Shown here: positions 10,651 through 21,140 of the stretch, in pieces
How positions within the stretch are numbered: position 1 is the first letter of the stretch
Layout of the letters: each line of letters opens with the position of its first letter
Notes under the pieces: model-generated
Told to the model about the DNA's origin: nothing
Databases searched by the model: none
What the model saw: only the letters and a program-made list of their open reading frames with translations
Position numbers and translations under genes: made by a program
NCBI RefSeq assembly: GCF_000264765.2
Contig: NZ_CP006664.1
Span: 1,426,001-1,490,000, forward strand
Source of the DNA: Edwardsiella anguillarum ET080813
GTDB lineage: Bacteria > Pseudomonadota > Gammaproteobacteria > Enterobacterales > Enterobacteriaceae
Direction: 5' to 3'
Length of the DNA stretch: 64,000 bases

Positions 10651-11226
10651 ATGCTGCTGCTTATCGATAACTACGACTCCTTTACCTACAATCTGTACCA
10701 GTACTTTTGCCAGCTCGACGCCGAGGTCATGGTCAAACGCAACGATGCGCTGACGCTGGCGCAGATCGATGCCCTGCGTCCATCGCACGTGGTGATCTCT
10801 CCCGGACCGGGTACGCCCGATCAGGCCGGTATTTCCCTTGCGGCCATCCGTCATCTGGCGGGGCGCGTTCCGCTATTGGGGGTCTGCCTGGGGCACCAGG
10901 CGCTGGGACAGGTTTTCGGCGCGCGGGTGATCCGGGCGCGACAGGTGATGCACGGCAAGACCAGCGCTATCCGCCACCGCAATCGCGGCGTATTCCAGGG
11001 GCTGAATAACCCGCTAACGGTCACCCGCTACCACTCGCTGATTCTGGATAAGGAGAGCCTGCCCGACTGCCTGGAGGTGACCGCCTGGAGCGAGCGCGAT
11101 GGCGCGGTCGATGAGATTATGGGGATCCGTCATACCGGCATGGCCCTGGAGGGGGTTCAGTTCCATCCGGAAAGCATTCTTAGCGAGCAGGGACACGCCC
11201 TGCTGCGCAACTTTCTGCGTCAGTAA
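10651..11226 (+). CDS. pabA: aminodeoxychorismate synthase glutaminase subunit
   Basis: 191 residues (E. coli 187). A class-I glutamine amidotransferase that supplies ammonia to PabB for 4-amino-4-deoxychorismate, the precursor of p-aminobenzoate and folate. The triad is Cys79 (GVCLGHQ), His172 and Glu174 (FHPES); the oxyanion motif SPGPGTP is at about 50-56. It is divergent from argD, and fic and yhfG, its usual E. coli neighbours, are absent. TrpG-type glutaminases are similar, but the sequence is closest to PabA. Confidence 0.93.
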   Translation: MLLLIDNYDSFTYNLYQYFCQLDAEVMVKRNDALTLAQIDALRPSHVVISPGPGTPDQAGISLAAIRHLAGRVPLLGVCLGHQALGQVFGARVIRARQVMHGKTSAIRHRNRGVFQGLNNPLTVTRYHSLILDKESLPDCLEVTAWSERDGAVDEIMGIRHTGMALEGVQFHPESILSEQGHALLRNFLRQ

Positions 11227-11256
11227 CACAGCGGGCGCCATCCGGCGCCCGCTGTG
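11227..11256. terminator. perfect 13-bp hairpin between pabA and ppiA
   Basis: CACAGCGGGCGCC pairs perfectly with GGCGCCCGCTGTG across a 4-base loop. It begins right at the pabA stop and lies between convergent pabA and ppiA. There is no T run on either side, so it may stabilise 3' ends or stop transcription weakly. Confidence 0.6.
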
Positions 11257-11281
11257 TGAAACCGTGCAGAGACGCGCGGCC

Positions 11282-11848
11282 TTACTTCATAACGCTGGCC
11301 GAGGTGATCACAATCGGCTTGGCCGGCACATTCTGATAAGGGCCGACGTTTTCGGTACGCGCCTGGGAGATCTTGTCGACGACATCCATCCCCTTAATCA
11401 CTTTGCCGAAGACAGCATAGCCAAAGTCACGCTGCCCATGGTCGAGAAAGGCGTTGTCCGCCACGTTGATAAAAAACTGGCTGGTCGCGCTATCTTTCTC
11501 CGCGGTGCGCGCCATCGCGATAGTACCGCGCAGGTTGCGCAGCCCGTTGTCCGCCTCGTTCTTGATCGGCGGCTGTGTCGCTTTCTGCTGCATATCACCT
11601 GTAAAACCGCCGCCCTGGATCATAAAGCCCGGGATCACACGGTGAAAAATAGTGTCGTTGTAATAACCGCTGTTAACGTAGCCAAGAAAGTTATCAACGG
11701 TTACCGGCGCCTTCTGGTTATACAGCTCCAGCTCAATATTGCCTACGCTGGTCGTCAGCATGACCCGCGTGTTGGCCGCCAGCGCGGCGGGGGCCATGAC
11801 GGCCAGCGAGAAGAGGGTGACCAGGGTAATGACGATTCTTTTGAACAT
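11282..11848 (-). CDS. ppiA: periplasmic cyclophilin-type peptidyl-prolyl isomerase A
   Basis: 188 residues (E. coli 190). A signal peptide (about 1-24, hydrophobic core then PAALA-A) precedes one cyclophilin domain with [30 protein letters not shown] and [16 protein letters not shown]. It catalyses proline cis-trans isomerisation in the periplasm. The gene stands alone, convergent with pabA and divergent from tsgA. Confidence 0.95.
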   Translation of the reverse strand: MFKRIVITLVTLFSLAVMAPAALAANTRVMLTTSVGNIELELYNQKAPVTVDNFLGYVNSGYYNDTIFHRVIPGFMIQGGGFTGDMQQKATQPPIKNEADNGLRNLRGTIAMARTAEKDSATSQFFINVADNAFLDHGQRDFGYAVFGKVIKGMDVVDKISQARTENVGPYQNVPAKPIVITSASVMK

Positions 11849-12307
11849 GAAAACTTCCTTTCTCTGACGGGCTTTGTCAAAAGCGTAAAAACAACAAAAT
11901 GGCGTAACGATTCTAAATAGCCCTTAGCATAATCGCCACCCATTTACTCAGATTTACCGAGCCGCCACGCCACGTTTTGCGCCCGGCCTATCCCTACATT
12001 AGCGGAATTGACGCACAGGACAAGCGCTCCCAATCCGAATCACCGAGCGCCACCCGCAACAAACGGGCGCGTTGAGGAGACGACGCCCCCCATACGCTGC
12101 CGAAGCGGCGACCATCCGGAGACAAATTCGCAAAAGATCTCATTTTTTAAGCAAAAAATTATTGCATTGCAATAAAAAGAAGATTCATATCACAAAACGT
12201 CGGCGTGGCTATGTTAGGATGCGCACGCTTGGTGAAATCGACCCTTCTTGTCGGATCTTCCCACAAACACGCTTCTTTTTACCTTATATACTGATACAGG
12301 CCTTGCT
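11849..12307. other. intergenic region ppiA-tsgA (459 bases)
   Basis: No credible gene was seen. It should hold the divergent ppiA and tsgA promoters. The stretch 12140-12190 is AT-rich and holds a perfect 13-base palindrome ATTGCATTGCAAT (12161-12173) and a single TGTGA half-site on the minus strand near 12188-12192, which could be part of a CRP site. No convincing complete CRP site was found. Confidence 0.5.
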
Positions 12308-13492
12308 ATGACCGACAGCAATCGCATCCGCCTAACATGGATCAGTTTCTTCTCCTATGCGCTTACCGGCGCATTGGTGATTGTCACCGGGATGGTGATG
12401 GGAAATATCGCAGAGTACTTTAATCTGCCGATCTCCAGCATGAGTAATACCTTTACGTTCCTCAACACCGGGATTTTGGTTTCCATTTTCCTTAACGCCT
12501 GGCTGATGGAGATCATTCCGCTCAAACGTCAGCTCATTTTTGGCTTTATCCTGATGATCCTTGCCATCGCCGGTCTGATGGTCGGGCACAATCTGGCCAT
12601 CTTCTCCGCCTGCATGTTCGTGCTGGGCGTGGTCAGCGGGATCACCATGTCGATCGGAACCTTCCTGATCACCCATATCTATACCGGGCGTCAGCGCGGC
12701 TCTCGCCTGCTGTTTACCGACTCCTTCTTCAGCATGGCCGGGATGGTGTTCCCCATCATCGCCGCCACCCTGCTGGCACAGCACGTGGCATGGTATTGGG
12801 TCTACGCCTGCATCGGCGTTCTGTATCTGGCCATCTTTATCCTGACGCTGTGCTCTGACTTCCCGCAGCTGGGTAAGCAGGCCGTCGGCGACAGCCAGCC
12901 GGTCAGCAAGGAAAAGTGGGGGATCGGCGTTCTGTTCCTGTCGATCGCGGCGCTCTGCTACATCCTCGGTCAGCTGGGCTTTATTCAGTGGGTACCGGAG
13001 TATGCCGCCAAGCGCTTCGGCATGAGCATTGAAGAGAGCGGCGGGCTGGTCAGTAACTTCTGGACCGCCTATATGGTCGGCATGTGGTTCTTCAGCGTCG
13101 CGCTGCGCTTCTTCGATCTGCAGCGCATCGTCACGGTATTGGCCGCCCTTTCCACCTTTATGATGTACATGTTCGTCAGCAGCCAGCAGGGCGCCATGCT
13201 GAGCATGTATATTCTGGGCCTGGGCTTTGTCAGCAGCGCTATCTATACCACGCTGATTACGCTGGGATCGCAGCAGACCAAGGTCTCCTCGCCGAAGCTG
13301 GTGAACTTTATCCTGACCTGCGGCACCATCGGCACCATGCTGACCTTCGTCGTCACCGGCCCCATCGTCGCTCACAGCGGAGCCCATGCCGCGCTGGCGA
13401 CGGCCAACGGTCTCTATCTGGTCGTTTTTGTCATGTGCGTCCTGCTGGGGTTTGTCACCAAGCACCGCCTGCATGGTCACGCGGCCAAGTAG
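12308..13492 (+). CDS. tsgA: MFS transporter TsgA
   Basis: 394 residues (E. coli 393). A 12-segment major facilitator inner-membrane protein; the start [17 protein letters not shown] matches the family exactly and an upstream in-frame start was rejected. Conserved stretches include [20 protein letters not shown] and [17 protein letters not shown]. The substrate is unknown. In E. coli nirBDC follows; here a terminator and codA follow instead. Confidence 0.93.
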   Translation: MTDSNRIRLTWISFFSYALTGALVIVTGMVMGNIAEYFNLPISSMSNTFTFLNTGILVSIFLNAWLMEIIPLKRQLIFGFILMILAIAGLMVGHNLAIFSACMFVLGVVSGITMSIGTFLITHIYTGRQRGSRLLFTDSFFSMAGMVFPIIAATLLAQHVAWYWVYACIGVLYLAIFILTLCSDFPQLGKQAVGDSQPVSKEKWGIGVLFLSIAALCYILGQLGFIQWVPEYAAKRFGMSIEESGGLVSNFWTAYMVGMWFFSVALRFFDLQRIVTVLAALSTFMMYMFVSSQQGAMLSMYILGLGFVSSAIYTTLITLGSQQTKVSSPKLVNFILTCGTIGTMLTFVVTGPIVAHSGAHAALATANGLYLVVFVMCVLLGFVTKHRLHGHAAK

Positions 13493-13511
13493 ACTGCGCC
13501 ATACCCATAAC

Positions 13512-13542
13512 AACGGGGCCTGCATGCAGGCCCCGTTTTTTT
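13512..13542 (+). terminator. intrinsic terminator of tsgA
   Basis: AACGGGGCCTGC pairs with GCAGGCCCCGTT across a minimal loop, followed by seven T. The A-poor flank on the other side suggests it works mainly for tsgA, though codA converges on it. Confidence 0.92.
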
Positions 13543-13555
13543 GCGCGCGCCGAAC

Positions 13556-14839
13556 TCAGCGGCGGAAGTCGACGCGCTCCGCCTGCCGCAGATAAATCTG
13601 GCTCTGCGCCGGACGGGTCTCCGCGATCAGGCAGCCATCACGCAGGGAGTAACGCACCGGCACCTGTCGGCGCACCGCGTCAAACCCGCTCTCCGCCGGC
13701 AGCACCAGCAGACTGGCGCGGCAGCCCGGCGCCACCCCATATCCCTGCAGACCGAGCGTTTTGGCGCTGTGCGAACCGATCAGTGCCAGCCCCTCGTCAA
13801 TCTGGGCGTAGCCCATCAGTTGGCAGACATGCAGCCCCATGTGCAGCACCTGCAGCATATTGGCGGTGCCCAGCGGGTACCAGGGGTCAAACACATCATC
13901 ATGGCCGAAGCAGACGTTGATCCCGGCCTGCAGCATCTCCTTCACCCGGGTGATGCCGCGCCGCTTGGGATAGTCGTCGAAACGCCCCTGCAGATGGATG
14001 TTGACCAACGGATTGGCGACAAAGTTAATCTGCGACATCTTCAGCAGCCGGAATAGCCGCGAGGTATAGGCGCCGTTGTAAGAGTGCATCGCCGTGGTAT
14101 GGCTGGCGGTCACCCGTGCCCCCATGCCTTCGCGGTGCGCCAGCGCCGCCACGGTTTCCACGAAGCGCGACTGCTCATCGTCTATTTCATCACAGTGAAC
14201 ATCGATCAGGCGGTCATAGCGCGCGGCCAGCGCGAAGGCCTTATGCAGCGACTCCACGCCATATTCGCGGGTAAACTCAAAATGCGGAATAGCCCCCACC
14301 ACATCGGCGCCCAGTCGCAGCGCCTCCTCCAGCAGGGCTTCGCCGTTTGGATAGGAGAGGATCCCCTCTTGTGGAAAAGCGACCAGCTGCAGATCGACCC
14401 AGGGCGCCGCCTCCTGGCGTACCTCCAGCATCGCCTTTAGCGCCGTCAGCGACGGATCGGAGACGTCCACGTGGCTGCGCACGTGCTGGATACCGTTCGC
14501 TATCTGCCACTTTAGGGTCTGCCAGGCACGCTGTTTCACGTCATCGTGGGTCAGCTGCGCCTTGCGCTCGGCCCAGCGCTCGATCCCTTCAAACAGAGTT
14601 CCCGACTGGTTCCACGCTGGCTGCCCCGCCGTCTGCGTCGTATCCAGATGAATATGCGGTTCGACAAAGGGCGGCACCACCAGCCCCTGCTGTGCATCCA
14701 GCTCATCCGGCTGCGCAGCCCGTAGCGCGGGCTGCGGCGTAATGGCCGCGATCAGGCCATGCTCCAAGGTAATTTGCCACCACCCGTCGCGCGCGGGCAG
14801 GCGGGCATTGATCACGGCGCGCAGTACGTTATTCTGCAT
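13556..14839 (-). CDS. codA: cytosine deaminase
   Basis: 427 residues, the same as E. coli CodA, with very high similarity. It hydrolyses cytosine to uracil and ammonia in the cytoplasm. An amidohydrolase barrel: [19 protein letters not shown] holds the HxH metal ligands, then [30 protein letters not shown] and [18 protein letters not shown] with the catalytic Asp. It overlaps codB by 11 bases, so codBA is one operon. The locus occupies the place of nirBDC between tsgA and cysG; in E. coli codBA is near the lac region. Confidence 0.97.
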   Translation of the reverse strand: MQNNVLRAVINARLPARDGWWQITLEHGLIAAITPQPALRAAQPDELDAQQGLVVPPFVEPHIHLDTTQTAGQPAWNQSGTLFEGIERWAERKAQLTHDDVKQRAWQTLKWQIANGIQHVRSHVDVSDPSLTALKAMLEVRQEAAPWVDLQLVAFPQEGILSYPNGEALLEEALRLGADVVGAIPHFEFTREYGVESLHKAFALAARYDRLIDVHCDEIDDEQSRFVETVAALAHREGMGARVTASHTTAMHSYNGAYTSRLFRLLKMSQINFVANPLVNIHLQGRFDDYPKRRGITRVKEMLQAGINVCFGHDDVFDPWYPLGTANMLQVLHMGLHVCQLMGYAQIDEGLALIGSHSAKTLGLQGYGVAPGCRASLLVLPAESGFDAVRRQVPVRYSLRDGCLIAETRPAQSQIYLRQAERVDFRR

Positions 14840-16079
14840 GGCTGATCTCCAGTCTATTTTCTCTCTGACGACTCGCCCTGCGGCTGAGAACCACGTAGCT
14901 CAGGGCGCCGCCCAATACGGCGTTCAGCGGAACGATCCCCGGCAACCCGTGACCCGCGGCGACGCCCAGGGCGACGGCGGCAATGGCGTTCCAGTTTACC
15001 GCGACCCTATCCGCCTCCGCAAAGTTGCTGTAACGGCGCCGGTTCATCAGGTAATCCGCAATGATCACCCCGCCGACCGGCGGAATGGCGGCGGAGAGGA
15101 AGGTCAGCCAGCCGACAAAGTTGTTATACAGCCACAGCGCGCACAGGGTCCCGATGATCCCGTTGGCAACCGACAGCGTCTTGCTCGACAACCCGGTGAT
15201 ATTGGCGAATCCCAGACCGGAGGCATACAGTGCATTATCATTGGTGGTCCAGATATTTAGCCCCAGCACCGCAATCGCGGGCAGCAACAGCCCTTGAGCT
15301 ATCATGACGTCGGAGATGTCAGACATCCCCAGCGCCGCGGCTCCGGTCGCGCCAAAGATAAACATCAGCGAGTTACCGAGAAAGAACGCCACCATCGTCA
15401 CCAGCACCGCCACCTTGGCGCTGCGGCCAAAGCGGACAAAGTCCGCCGTCAGCGTGCCTGCGCTGATAAAGGAGCCGACCACCAGTGCCAGCGCCAAATT
15501 GAAATCCAGCGGCTGCGCGGGAACCACCTCACGCAGGGCATCCATCCCGCCCATACCATCGATCGCCAACCACACCGAGTAGCCGCCGAGCAGCGCGATT
15601 GCCGGTACCGCGATCGCCGACAGCAGCGTCAACGCCGAGATGCCAAAGAACACCGTCACGGTCATCAGCAGTCCGGAAAGCGCGATCAGCAGATCGGTAT
15701 TCAGACCGGTCGCCTTACTGACCGGAATCGCGAACATGGCGACCCCGACGCCAAACCATCCCACCTGCGTGCCGCCCAGCAGCAGCGAAGGCAGCCAAGA
15801 GCCTTTAACACCAAAGGAGAAGCGCGCTAGCAGGTGCGTCGTCAGACCGGTTTTTGCACCGATATAGCCAAGCGTGGAGGTATAGATACCGAGGAGGAGA
15901 TTACCGACGAATACGGCCAGAAGAAAATCGTGATAGCCAAGGCCGGTGCCGAGCGTGCCGCCGGTCCACATACTGGCGGAAAAGAAGGTTAGCCCCAGCA
16001 TGACACAGCTTAATGCCAGTACCCCCTTGCGCGCCGATGGCGGGACGGGCCCCTGACTGAAATTGTTATCCTGCGACAC
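14829..16079 (-). CDS. codB: cytosine permease
   Basis: 416 residues (E. coli 419). A 12-segment NCS1-family inner-membrane transporter that imports cytosine for CodA. It begins with GTG ([20 protein letters not shown]), the same unusual start as E. coli, preceded by a strong AAGGAGG. Conserved [15 protein letters not shown] and [16 protein letters not shown] are visible. A PurR box 70 bases upstream (16147-16162) suggests repression by purines, as known for E. coli codBA. Confidence 0.95.
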   Translation of the reverse strand: MSQDNNFSQGPVPPSARKGVLALSCVMLGLTFFSASMWTGGTLGTGLGYHDFLLAVFVGNLLLGIYTSTLGYIGAKTGLTTHLLARFSFGVKGSWLPSLLLGGTQVGWFGVGVAMFAIPVSKATGLNTDLLIALSGLLMTVTVFFGISALTLLSAIAVPAIALLGGYSVWLAIDGMGGMDALREVVPAQPLDFNLALALVVGSFISAGTLTADFVRFGRSAKVAVLVTMVAFFLGNSLMFIFGATGAAALGMSDISDVMIAQGLLLPAIAVLGLNIWTTNDNALYASGLGFANITGLSSKTLSVANGIIGTLCALWLYNNFVGWLTFLSAAIPPVGGVIIADYLMNRRRYSNFAEADRVAVNWNAIAAVALGVAAGHGLPGIVPLNAVLGGALSYVVLSRRASRQRENRLEISHAE

Positions 16080-16146
16080 GCAATCCTCCTTAATCTCTGT
16101 GCAGTAGACAAAAAAATCTGGCGCATTCTAAAGAGTTCGCGCCAAA

Positions 16147-16162
16147 AAGCAAACGTTTTCTT
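16147..16162 (-). promoter_or_regulatory. PurR operator upstream of codBA
   Basis: AAGCAAACGTTTTCTT contains the core GCAAACGTTTTC, close to the PurR consensus ACGCAAACGTTTTCGT with the central CG intact. It lies about 70 bases before the codB start, in the probable promoter. It could also touch the divergent cysG promoter. Confidence 0.75.
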
Positions 16163-16364
16163 TGCTGATTATTTATTCTGTCGGACGGATTCCCTGCGAT
16201 CCCGCCCCGGCGCTGACGCCAACCCGCAGTGGCCGTTTCTTTAAACAAGTCCGCTGCAGGCTGGCAACGAGTCTGGCAAGCTGGAGAGTCTCTGCCCCTT
16301 GGCGTACTATCCCCGCTCGCGGTATATGACCGCCCCACAACAGGAACCCCCTTGAGGATCTCTG

Positions 16365-17750
16365 ATGGATTACTTTCCGATATTTTGTCAGCTGCGTACT
16401 AAGCCCTGCCTGCTGGTCGGCGGCGGCGAGGTAGCCGAGCGTAAGGCCCGTCTGTTGATGGAGGCGGGCGCGATTTTGACGGTGAACGCCGGGCGCTTCA
16501 CGCCCCAGTTTGAACAGTGGCAGCGGGATGGTCAGCTGACGCTGATCGCCGGCGACTTCGACCCCGCGCTGCTCACGGGCAAGTGGCTGGCTATCGCCGC
16601 CACCGACGACAGCCGGGTAAATCAGCAGGTGCTGGCCCAGTCCGAGGCGCGCTGTATCTTTTGTAACGTGGTCGATGCCGCGCAACAGACGGGCTTCATC
16701 ATGCCGTCGATCGTCGATCGCTCGCCGTTGATGGTCGCCGTCTCCTCCGGCGGCAGCGCACCGGTGCTGGCCAGGATTCTGCGTGAAAAGCTGGAGGCGC
16801 AGCTACCGCAGCATCTCGGCCAGCTGGCACACCTGGCTGGCCACCTGCGCCAGCGCGTCAAGGCGCACTTTCCCACCCTGTCGCTGCGCCGCCGCTTTTG
16901 GGAGCGACTGTTCGCCCAAGATCGTCTGGCACAGTCGCTGGCCAACGGCGACACCGCACAGACACAGCAACAGGTGGATGCGCTGTTCAGCGCGGCGCCG
17001 GCGGATCGCGGCGAGGTGACGCTAGTCGGCGCCGGGCCGGGGGATGCAGGGCTGTTGACCCTCAAAGGGCTACAGCAGATCCAGCGGGCGGACGTGATCA
17101 TCTATGATCGCCTGGTATCCGATGAGGTCATGTCGCTGGTGCGACGCGACGCAACGCGTATCTTCGTCGGCAAACGCGCCGGTCATCACTGCGTTCCCCA
17201 GGAGGAGATCAATCAGACCCTGCTGGATCACGCGCGTGATGGAAAACGGGTGGTGCGCCTCAAGGGCGGCGATCCCTTCATCTTTGGCCGGGGAGGCGAA
17301 GAGCTTGAGGCGCTGGCCGCCGCGGGGATCGCCTTCTCGGTGGTGCCCGGTATTACCGCCGCCTCCGGCTGCTCCGCCTATAGCGGTATTCCGCTGACTC
17401 ACCGCGACCATGCCCAAAGCGTCCGCCTGGTCACCGGCCATACCCGCCAGGATGGCCAACTGGATTGGTCCTGCCTGGCGGCCGCAGGACAAACGCTCGT
17501 GTTTTATATGGGACTGAGCCAGGCTGCGACCATTCAGCATCGCCTCCTACAGCACGGCATGCTGCCAGATACCCCCGTCGCCCTGGTTGAAAACGGCACC
17601 ACGGTTCGCCAGCGGGTCGTCAGCGGAACGCTGACTCAGTTGGAGACGCTGGCAACGCGCGTTGCCAGCCCCAGCCTGATCATCGTCGGCGACGTCGTCA
17701 CCCTGCGGCCACACCTCAACTGGTTCCGCAGCGAAGCGGCGAGCGCATAA
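16365..17750 (+). CDS. cysG: siroheme synthase (trifunctional CysG)
   Basis: 461 residues (E. coli 457). The N-terminal part (about 1-150: [31 protein letters not shown]) is precorrin-2 dehydrogenase and sirohydrochlorin ferrochelatase; the C-terminal part (about 215-450, [57 protein letters not shown]) is the SAM-dependent uroporphyrinogen-III methyltransferase. It makes siroheme for assimilatory sulfite and nitrite reductases. A TGAGGA site precedes the ATG. nirBDC, normally just upstream, is missing here, so the sulfite route is the obvious user. Confidence 0.97.
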   Translation: MDYFPIFCQLRTKPCLLVGGGEVAERKARLLMEAGAILTVNAGRFTPQFEQWQRDGQLTLIAGDFDPALLTGKWLAIAATDDSRVNQQVLAQSEARCIFCNVVDAAQQTGFIMPSIVDRSPLMVAVSSGGSAPVLARILREKLEAQLPQHLGQLAHLAGHLRQRVKAHFPTLSLRRRFWERLFAQDRLAQSLANGDTAQTQQQVDALFSAAPADRGEVTLVGAGPGDAGLLTLKGLQQIQRADVIIYDRLVSDEVMSLVRRDATRIFVGKRAGHHCVPQEEINQTLLDHARDGKRVVRLKGGDPFIFGRGGEELEALAAAGIAFSVVPGITAASGCSAYSGIPLTHRDHAQSVRLVTGHTRQDGQLDWSCLAAAGQTLVFYMGLSQAATIQHRLLQHGMLPDTPVALVENGTTVRQRVVSGTLTQLETLATRVASPSLIIVGDVVTLRPHLNWFRSEAASA

Positions 17751-17758
17751 CACGGCGC

Positions 17759-17784
17759 AAAAAAAAGGAGGGCCATCGCCCTCC
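17759..17784 (-). terminator. intrinsic terminator of trpS
   Basis: On the minus strand GGAGGGC-GATG-GCCCTCC is followed by eight T, 26 bases past the trpS stop. It lies just after the cysG stop and the flank is not T-rich in the plus direction. Confidence 0.9.
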
Positions 17785-17810
17785 TCTTCACGTTCAGATC
17801 GCCGCGCCGC

Positions 17811-18815
17811 TTACGGCCGCGCGACAAACCCGATCGCATCGTAGACCTTGTCCAGGGTCTGCGCGGCGCGCGCGCGCGCTTTGGCGGCGCCATCGCGCAT
17901 CACTTCCTGCAGGTAGGCCTCATCATTGCGGAAACGGTGATACCGCTCCTGCAGCTCAGACAGCATCCCGGAGACCGCATCGGCAACGGCACCCTTCAGG
18001 TGGCCGTACATCTTGCCCGCAAACTCGGCCTCCAGATCCTCGATACGCTTACCGGTCACTCCGGAAAGAATATCCAGCAGATTGGAGACGCCGGCCTTAT
18101 TGACCACGTCGTAACGCACGACCGGCGGCTCATCGGAGTCGGTCACCGCGCGCTTGATCTTCTTGGTCACCGCCTTGGGATCTTCCAGCAGGCCGATCAC
18201 GTTGTTGCGGTTCTCATCCGACTTAGACATCTTTTTGGTCGGCTCCAGCAGCGACATGACGCGCGCGCCCGACTTGGGAATAAACGGCTCCGGCACCTTA
18301 AAGATGTCACCATACAGCGCGTTGAAGCGCGCCGCGACATCACGGCTCAGCTCCAGGTGCTGTTTCTGATCTTCCCCTACCGGGACCTGATGAGTCTGGT
18401 ACAACAGGATGTCCGCCGCCATCAGCACCGGGTAATCAAACAGGCCGGCGTTAATGTTCTCTGCGTAGCGCGCCGATTTATCCTTGAACTGAGTCATGCG
18501 GCTCAGTTCGCCGAAATAGGTGTAACAGTTCAGAACCCAGCCCAGCTGGGCATGCTCTGGAACATGAGACTGCACAAAAATCGTGCTCTTCTGCGGATCG
18601 ATACCGCAGGCCAGGTACAGGGCCAGCGTATCCAGCGTCGCGCTGCGCAGTTTCTCTGCGTCTTGACGCACGGTGATGGCGTGCTGATCGACGATACAGT
18701 AAATGCAGTCATACTCATCCTGCATCTGTACCCATTGGCGCAGCGCGCCCATATAGTTACCGATGGTGAGTTCACCAGACGGCTGCGCGCCGCTGAAAAC
18801 AATGGGCTTACTCAT
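17811..18815 (-). CDS. trpS: tryptophanyl-tRNA synthetase
   Basis: 334 residues, the same as E. coli. A class-Ic synthetase that charges tRNA-Trp. The HIGH-like motif is in [15 protein letters not shown] near residues 9-23 and the KMSKS loop in [13 protein letters not shown]. The start MSKPIVFSG was chosen because AGGA sits 8 bases before it; a GTG two codons upstream is too close to that site. It is the last gene of aroK-aroB-damX-dam-rpe-gph-trpS, 24 bases after gph. Confidence 0.97.
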   Translation of the reverse strand: MSKPIVFSGAQPSGELTIGNYMGALRQWVQMQDEYDCIYCIVDQHAITVRQDAEKLRSATLDTLALYLACGIDPQKSTIFVQSHVPEHAQLGWVLNCYTYFGELSRMTQFKDKSARYAENINAGLFDYPVLMAADILLYQTHQVPVGEDQKQHLELSRDVAARFNALYGDIFKVPEPFIPKSGARVMSLLEPTKKMSKSDENRNNVIGLLEDPKAVTKKIKRAVTDSDEPPVVRYDVVNKAGVSNLLDILSGVTGKRIEDLEAEFAGKMYGHLKGAVADAVSGMLSELQERYHRFRNDEAYLQEVMRDGAAKARARAAQTLDKVYDAIGFVARP

Positions 18816-18839
18816 GGTCACATTCCTGTCCTTATCAAT

Positions 18840-19526
18840 TCAGTTCAGCGGCGCCAGCCCTACCAAGGGCAGCAGTCCGGCAAAATCATCCAGCACGCGG
18901 CAGGGCTCGCTGGCAGCGATAGGTTCGCCATAGTTATAACCGTAGGTCAAGCCGACGGTAGGACAGCCGGCCGACTGGCCAGCTTGGATATCATTGCGCG
19001 AGTCACCGACAAACAGCATCTCATCGGCCCGCAGCCCCAGACGGGACAGCACCAGATAGAGCGGGGCCGGATGGGGCTTACGCTTAGCGACATCGTCGCC
19101 GCCGATCACCTGACCGAAGAGCGTATCGATCCCCAGGCTCTCCAGCATCGGGCGGACAAAGGGCGAGGGCTTATTGGTGATAACCGCCAGCGGAAATCCC
19201 TGGGCCGCCAGTACCCCCAGCGTCTCCCGGACGCCGGGAAACAGCTGACATCCCTGATTGGCGCTCTCGGCGTAGTGCGCGTCAAATGCACGCCGCGCAC
19301 GCTGACACAGCGCGGCATCCTGTGAGGCTCCGGCCCAGCTCAAGGCGCGCTGCATCAGAACATCTGCGCCATTTCCCAGCCACAGCTTCACCCGTTCCAC
19401 GCCCGGCGCCGGGTAGCCCAGCGCCAGCAGCGCCGCGTCCGTAGCCGCCGCCAGACCCGGCGCGCTATCCACCAGCGTGCCGTCCAAATCAAAGGCCAGT
19501 GCCTGTACCGGAATACCTTTATTCAT
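18840..19526 (-). CDS. gph: phosphoglycolate phosphatase
   Basis: 228 residues. A HAD-superfamily phosphatase that removes 2-phosphoglycolate, for example from DNA repair of 3'-phosphoglycolate ends. The DxD nucleophile motif is Asp13/Asp15 in [22 protein letters not shown] and [16 protein letters not shown] are motifs II and IV. The start [10 protein letters not shown] overlaps the end of rpe by 8 bases, which implies coupling and argues against a start seven codons upstream. Confidence 0.95.
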   Translation of the reverse strand: MNKGIPVQALAFDLDGTLVDSAPGLAAATDAALLALGYPAPGVERVKLWLGNGADVLMQRALSWAGASQDAALCQRARRAFDAHYAESANQGCQLFPGVRETLGVLAAQGFPLAVITNKPSPFVRPMLESLGIDTLFGQVIGGDDVAKRKPHPAPLYLVLSRLGLRADEMLFVGDSRNDIQAGQSAGCPTVGLTYGYNYGEPIAASEPCRVLDDFAGLLPLVGLAPLN

Positions 19527-20196
19527 GGCAGGCCTGCGCAATTTCACGACGCATATCCGTGATCACCGCCGCATAGTCGGCGTGGCCGAAAATAGCCGAG
19601 CCTGCGACAAACATATCGGCGCCGGCCGCGGCGATAGCGCCGATGTTGTCCACCTTCACGCCACCGTCAACCTCCAGGCGAATATCCAGACCGCTGGCAT
19701 CAATGCGCTGACGCACCTGACGCAGCTTATCGAGGGTCGACGGAATAAAGGACTGGCCACCAAAGCCCGGGTTTACGGACATCAGCAGGATGGTATCGAG
19801 GCGATCCATCACGTAATCCAGACAGCTCAGCGGCGTTGCCGGGTTCAGAACCAGCCCCGCCTTACAGCCACAGGCGCGGATCAGCTGCAGAGTGCGATCG
19901 ACGTGCTCCGATGCCTCCGGATGGAAGGTAATAATGCTGGCACCGGCATCGGCGAAATCCGGGATGATCCGATCGACCGGCTTCACCATCAGGTGAACAT
20001 CGATCGGGGCGGTGATGCCATAGTCCCGCAGCGCTTTACAGACCATCGGGCCAATAGTCAAATTCGGCACATAGTGGTTATCCATGACATCAAAGTGCAC
20101 CACATCGGCACCGGCGGCCAATACCTTGGCAGTATCTTCGCCCAGCCGGGCAAAGTCTGCGGACAAAATCGACGGGGCAATTAAATACGGGTTCAT
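19519..20196 (-). CDS. rpe: ribulose-phosphate 3-epimerase
   Basis: 225 residues, equal to E. coli. A TIM-barrel metalloenzyme interconverting ribulose 5-phosphate and xylulose 5-phosphate in the pentose phosphate pathway. Visible: [33 protein letters not shown] with metal ligands, [12 protein letters not shown] and [10 protein letters not shown] phosphate-binding loops. It is followed with overlap by gph and preceded by dam. Confidence 0.97.
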   Translation of the reverse strand: MNPYLIAPSILSADFARLGEDTAKVLAAGADVVHFDVMDNHYVPNLTIGPMVCKALRDYGITAPIDVHLMVKPVDRIIPDFADAGASIITFHPEASEHVDRTLQLIRACGCKAGLVLNPATPLSCLDYVMDRLDTILLMSVNPGFGGQSFIPSTLDKLRQVRQRIDASGLDIRLEVDGGVKVDNIGAIAAAGADMFVAGSAIFGHADYAAVITDMRREIAQACHE

Positions 20197-20232
20197 CCGT
20201 TTCTCCTGAGCTCGGGGGGCCGACGGCCGCGC

Positions 20233-21051
20233 TTAGCGCTTGCCGTACAGCGCCAATAATTCGTTCACTTTGCTGCGCCCGTCAGTTTTTCTGCTGATGG
20301 TGCGCCGAACTTTCACGACGTGCAGCGCATCGGCCTGCGCGTACCACTCCCGCGTCAGCGGGGTTTCATGGTTAGAGATCAGCACCGGCACCTGACGCTG
20401 GGCCAGTTCACCGGCCAGCTCCGCCAGGCGCTCCTGCTCGGCAAAGCCAAAGCCGTTGACGTGGTAGGCGGTAAAATTGGCGGTAGCGGACAGCGGGGCG
20501 TAGGGTGGATCGCAATACACCACGGCACCCGGCTGCGCGCGCAGCATCGTCTGCTGATAATGTTCGCAGACAAACACCGCACGCTCGGCCTTGCGGGCAA
20601 AAAACTCCAGCTCCTCCTGAGGGAAGTAGGGCTTTTTATAGCGCCCGAAGGGGACGTTGAACTCCCCCTTGGCATTATAGCGGCACAGACCGTTATAGCA
20701 GTGCCGGTTCAGATAGAGGAAGTACAGCGCCCGCTGGTAACGATCGTCGCACAGGTTAAAGGCCTCACGGATGCGGTAATACTCCTCCGAGACGTTCAGT
20801 TCAGGGCAAAACATCTGACGGGCATCGCCGATAAAGCGATCCGTCTCATCTTTCACAATATTGTACAACCCGACCAGATCGGCGTTAATGTCCGCCAACA
20901 GGTACTCATCGTAATCCGTGTTTAAAAACACAGAGCCAGCGCCGACGAAAGGCTCTACCAGTCTTTCGCCCGCCGGCAGGTGCCGACGGATCTCTTCAAT
21001 CAAAGGATATTTCCCGCCGGCCCATTTCAAAAATGCGCGCTTCTTCTTCAT
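20233..21051 (-). CDS. dam: DNA adenine methylase (GATC)
   Basis: 272 residues (E. coli 278). A solitary N6-adenine methyltransferase that marks GATC for mismatch repair, SeqA control of replication and phase variation. SAM-binding FLKWAGGKYPLIEEI near the N-terminus and FVGAGSVF (about 35-42) are followed by the catalytic DPPY at 181-184. It sits in its usual place between damX and rpe. Confidence 0.97.
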   Translation of the reverse strand: MKKKRAFLKWAGGKYPLIEEIRRHLPAGERLVEPFVGAGSVFLNTDYDEYLLADINADLVGLYNIVKDETDRFIGDARQMFCPELNVSEEYYRIREAFNLCDDRYQRALYFLYLNRHCYNGLCRYNAKGEFNVPFGRYKKPYFPQEELEFFARKAERAVFVCEHYQQTMLRAQPGAVVYCDPPYAPLSATANFTAYHVNGFGFAEQERLAELAGELAQRQVPVLISNHETPLTREWYAQADALHVVKVRRTISRKTDGRSKVNELLALYGKR

Positions 21052-21140
21052 GCCGTCGCCAGTCAGTTATTTCTACTCTTTCAATTCGCCAGGGCGTACC
21101 TTTTCAGACAGCACATCGCGCGCGTTTTATGGGTGACCGC

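Noticed and set aside
12332-13525. Long 397-codon minus-strand reading frame opposite tsgA
   Set aside because: It mirrors the codon pattern of tsgA, is very rich in Asp, Gly, His and Gln, and has no recognisable domain. High GC makes such antisense frames common.
17937-19325. 462-codon plus-strand frame opposite trpS and gph
   Set aside because: It spans two well-established genes and the gap between them; composition is that of an antisense shadow.
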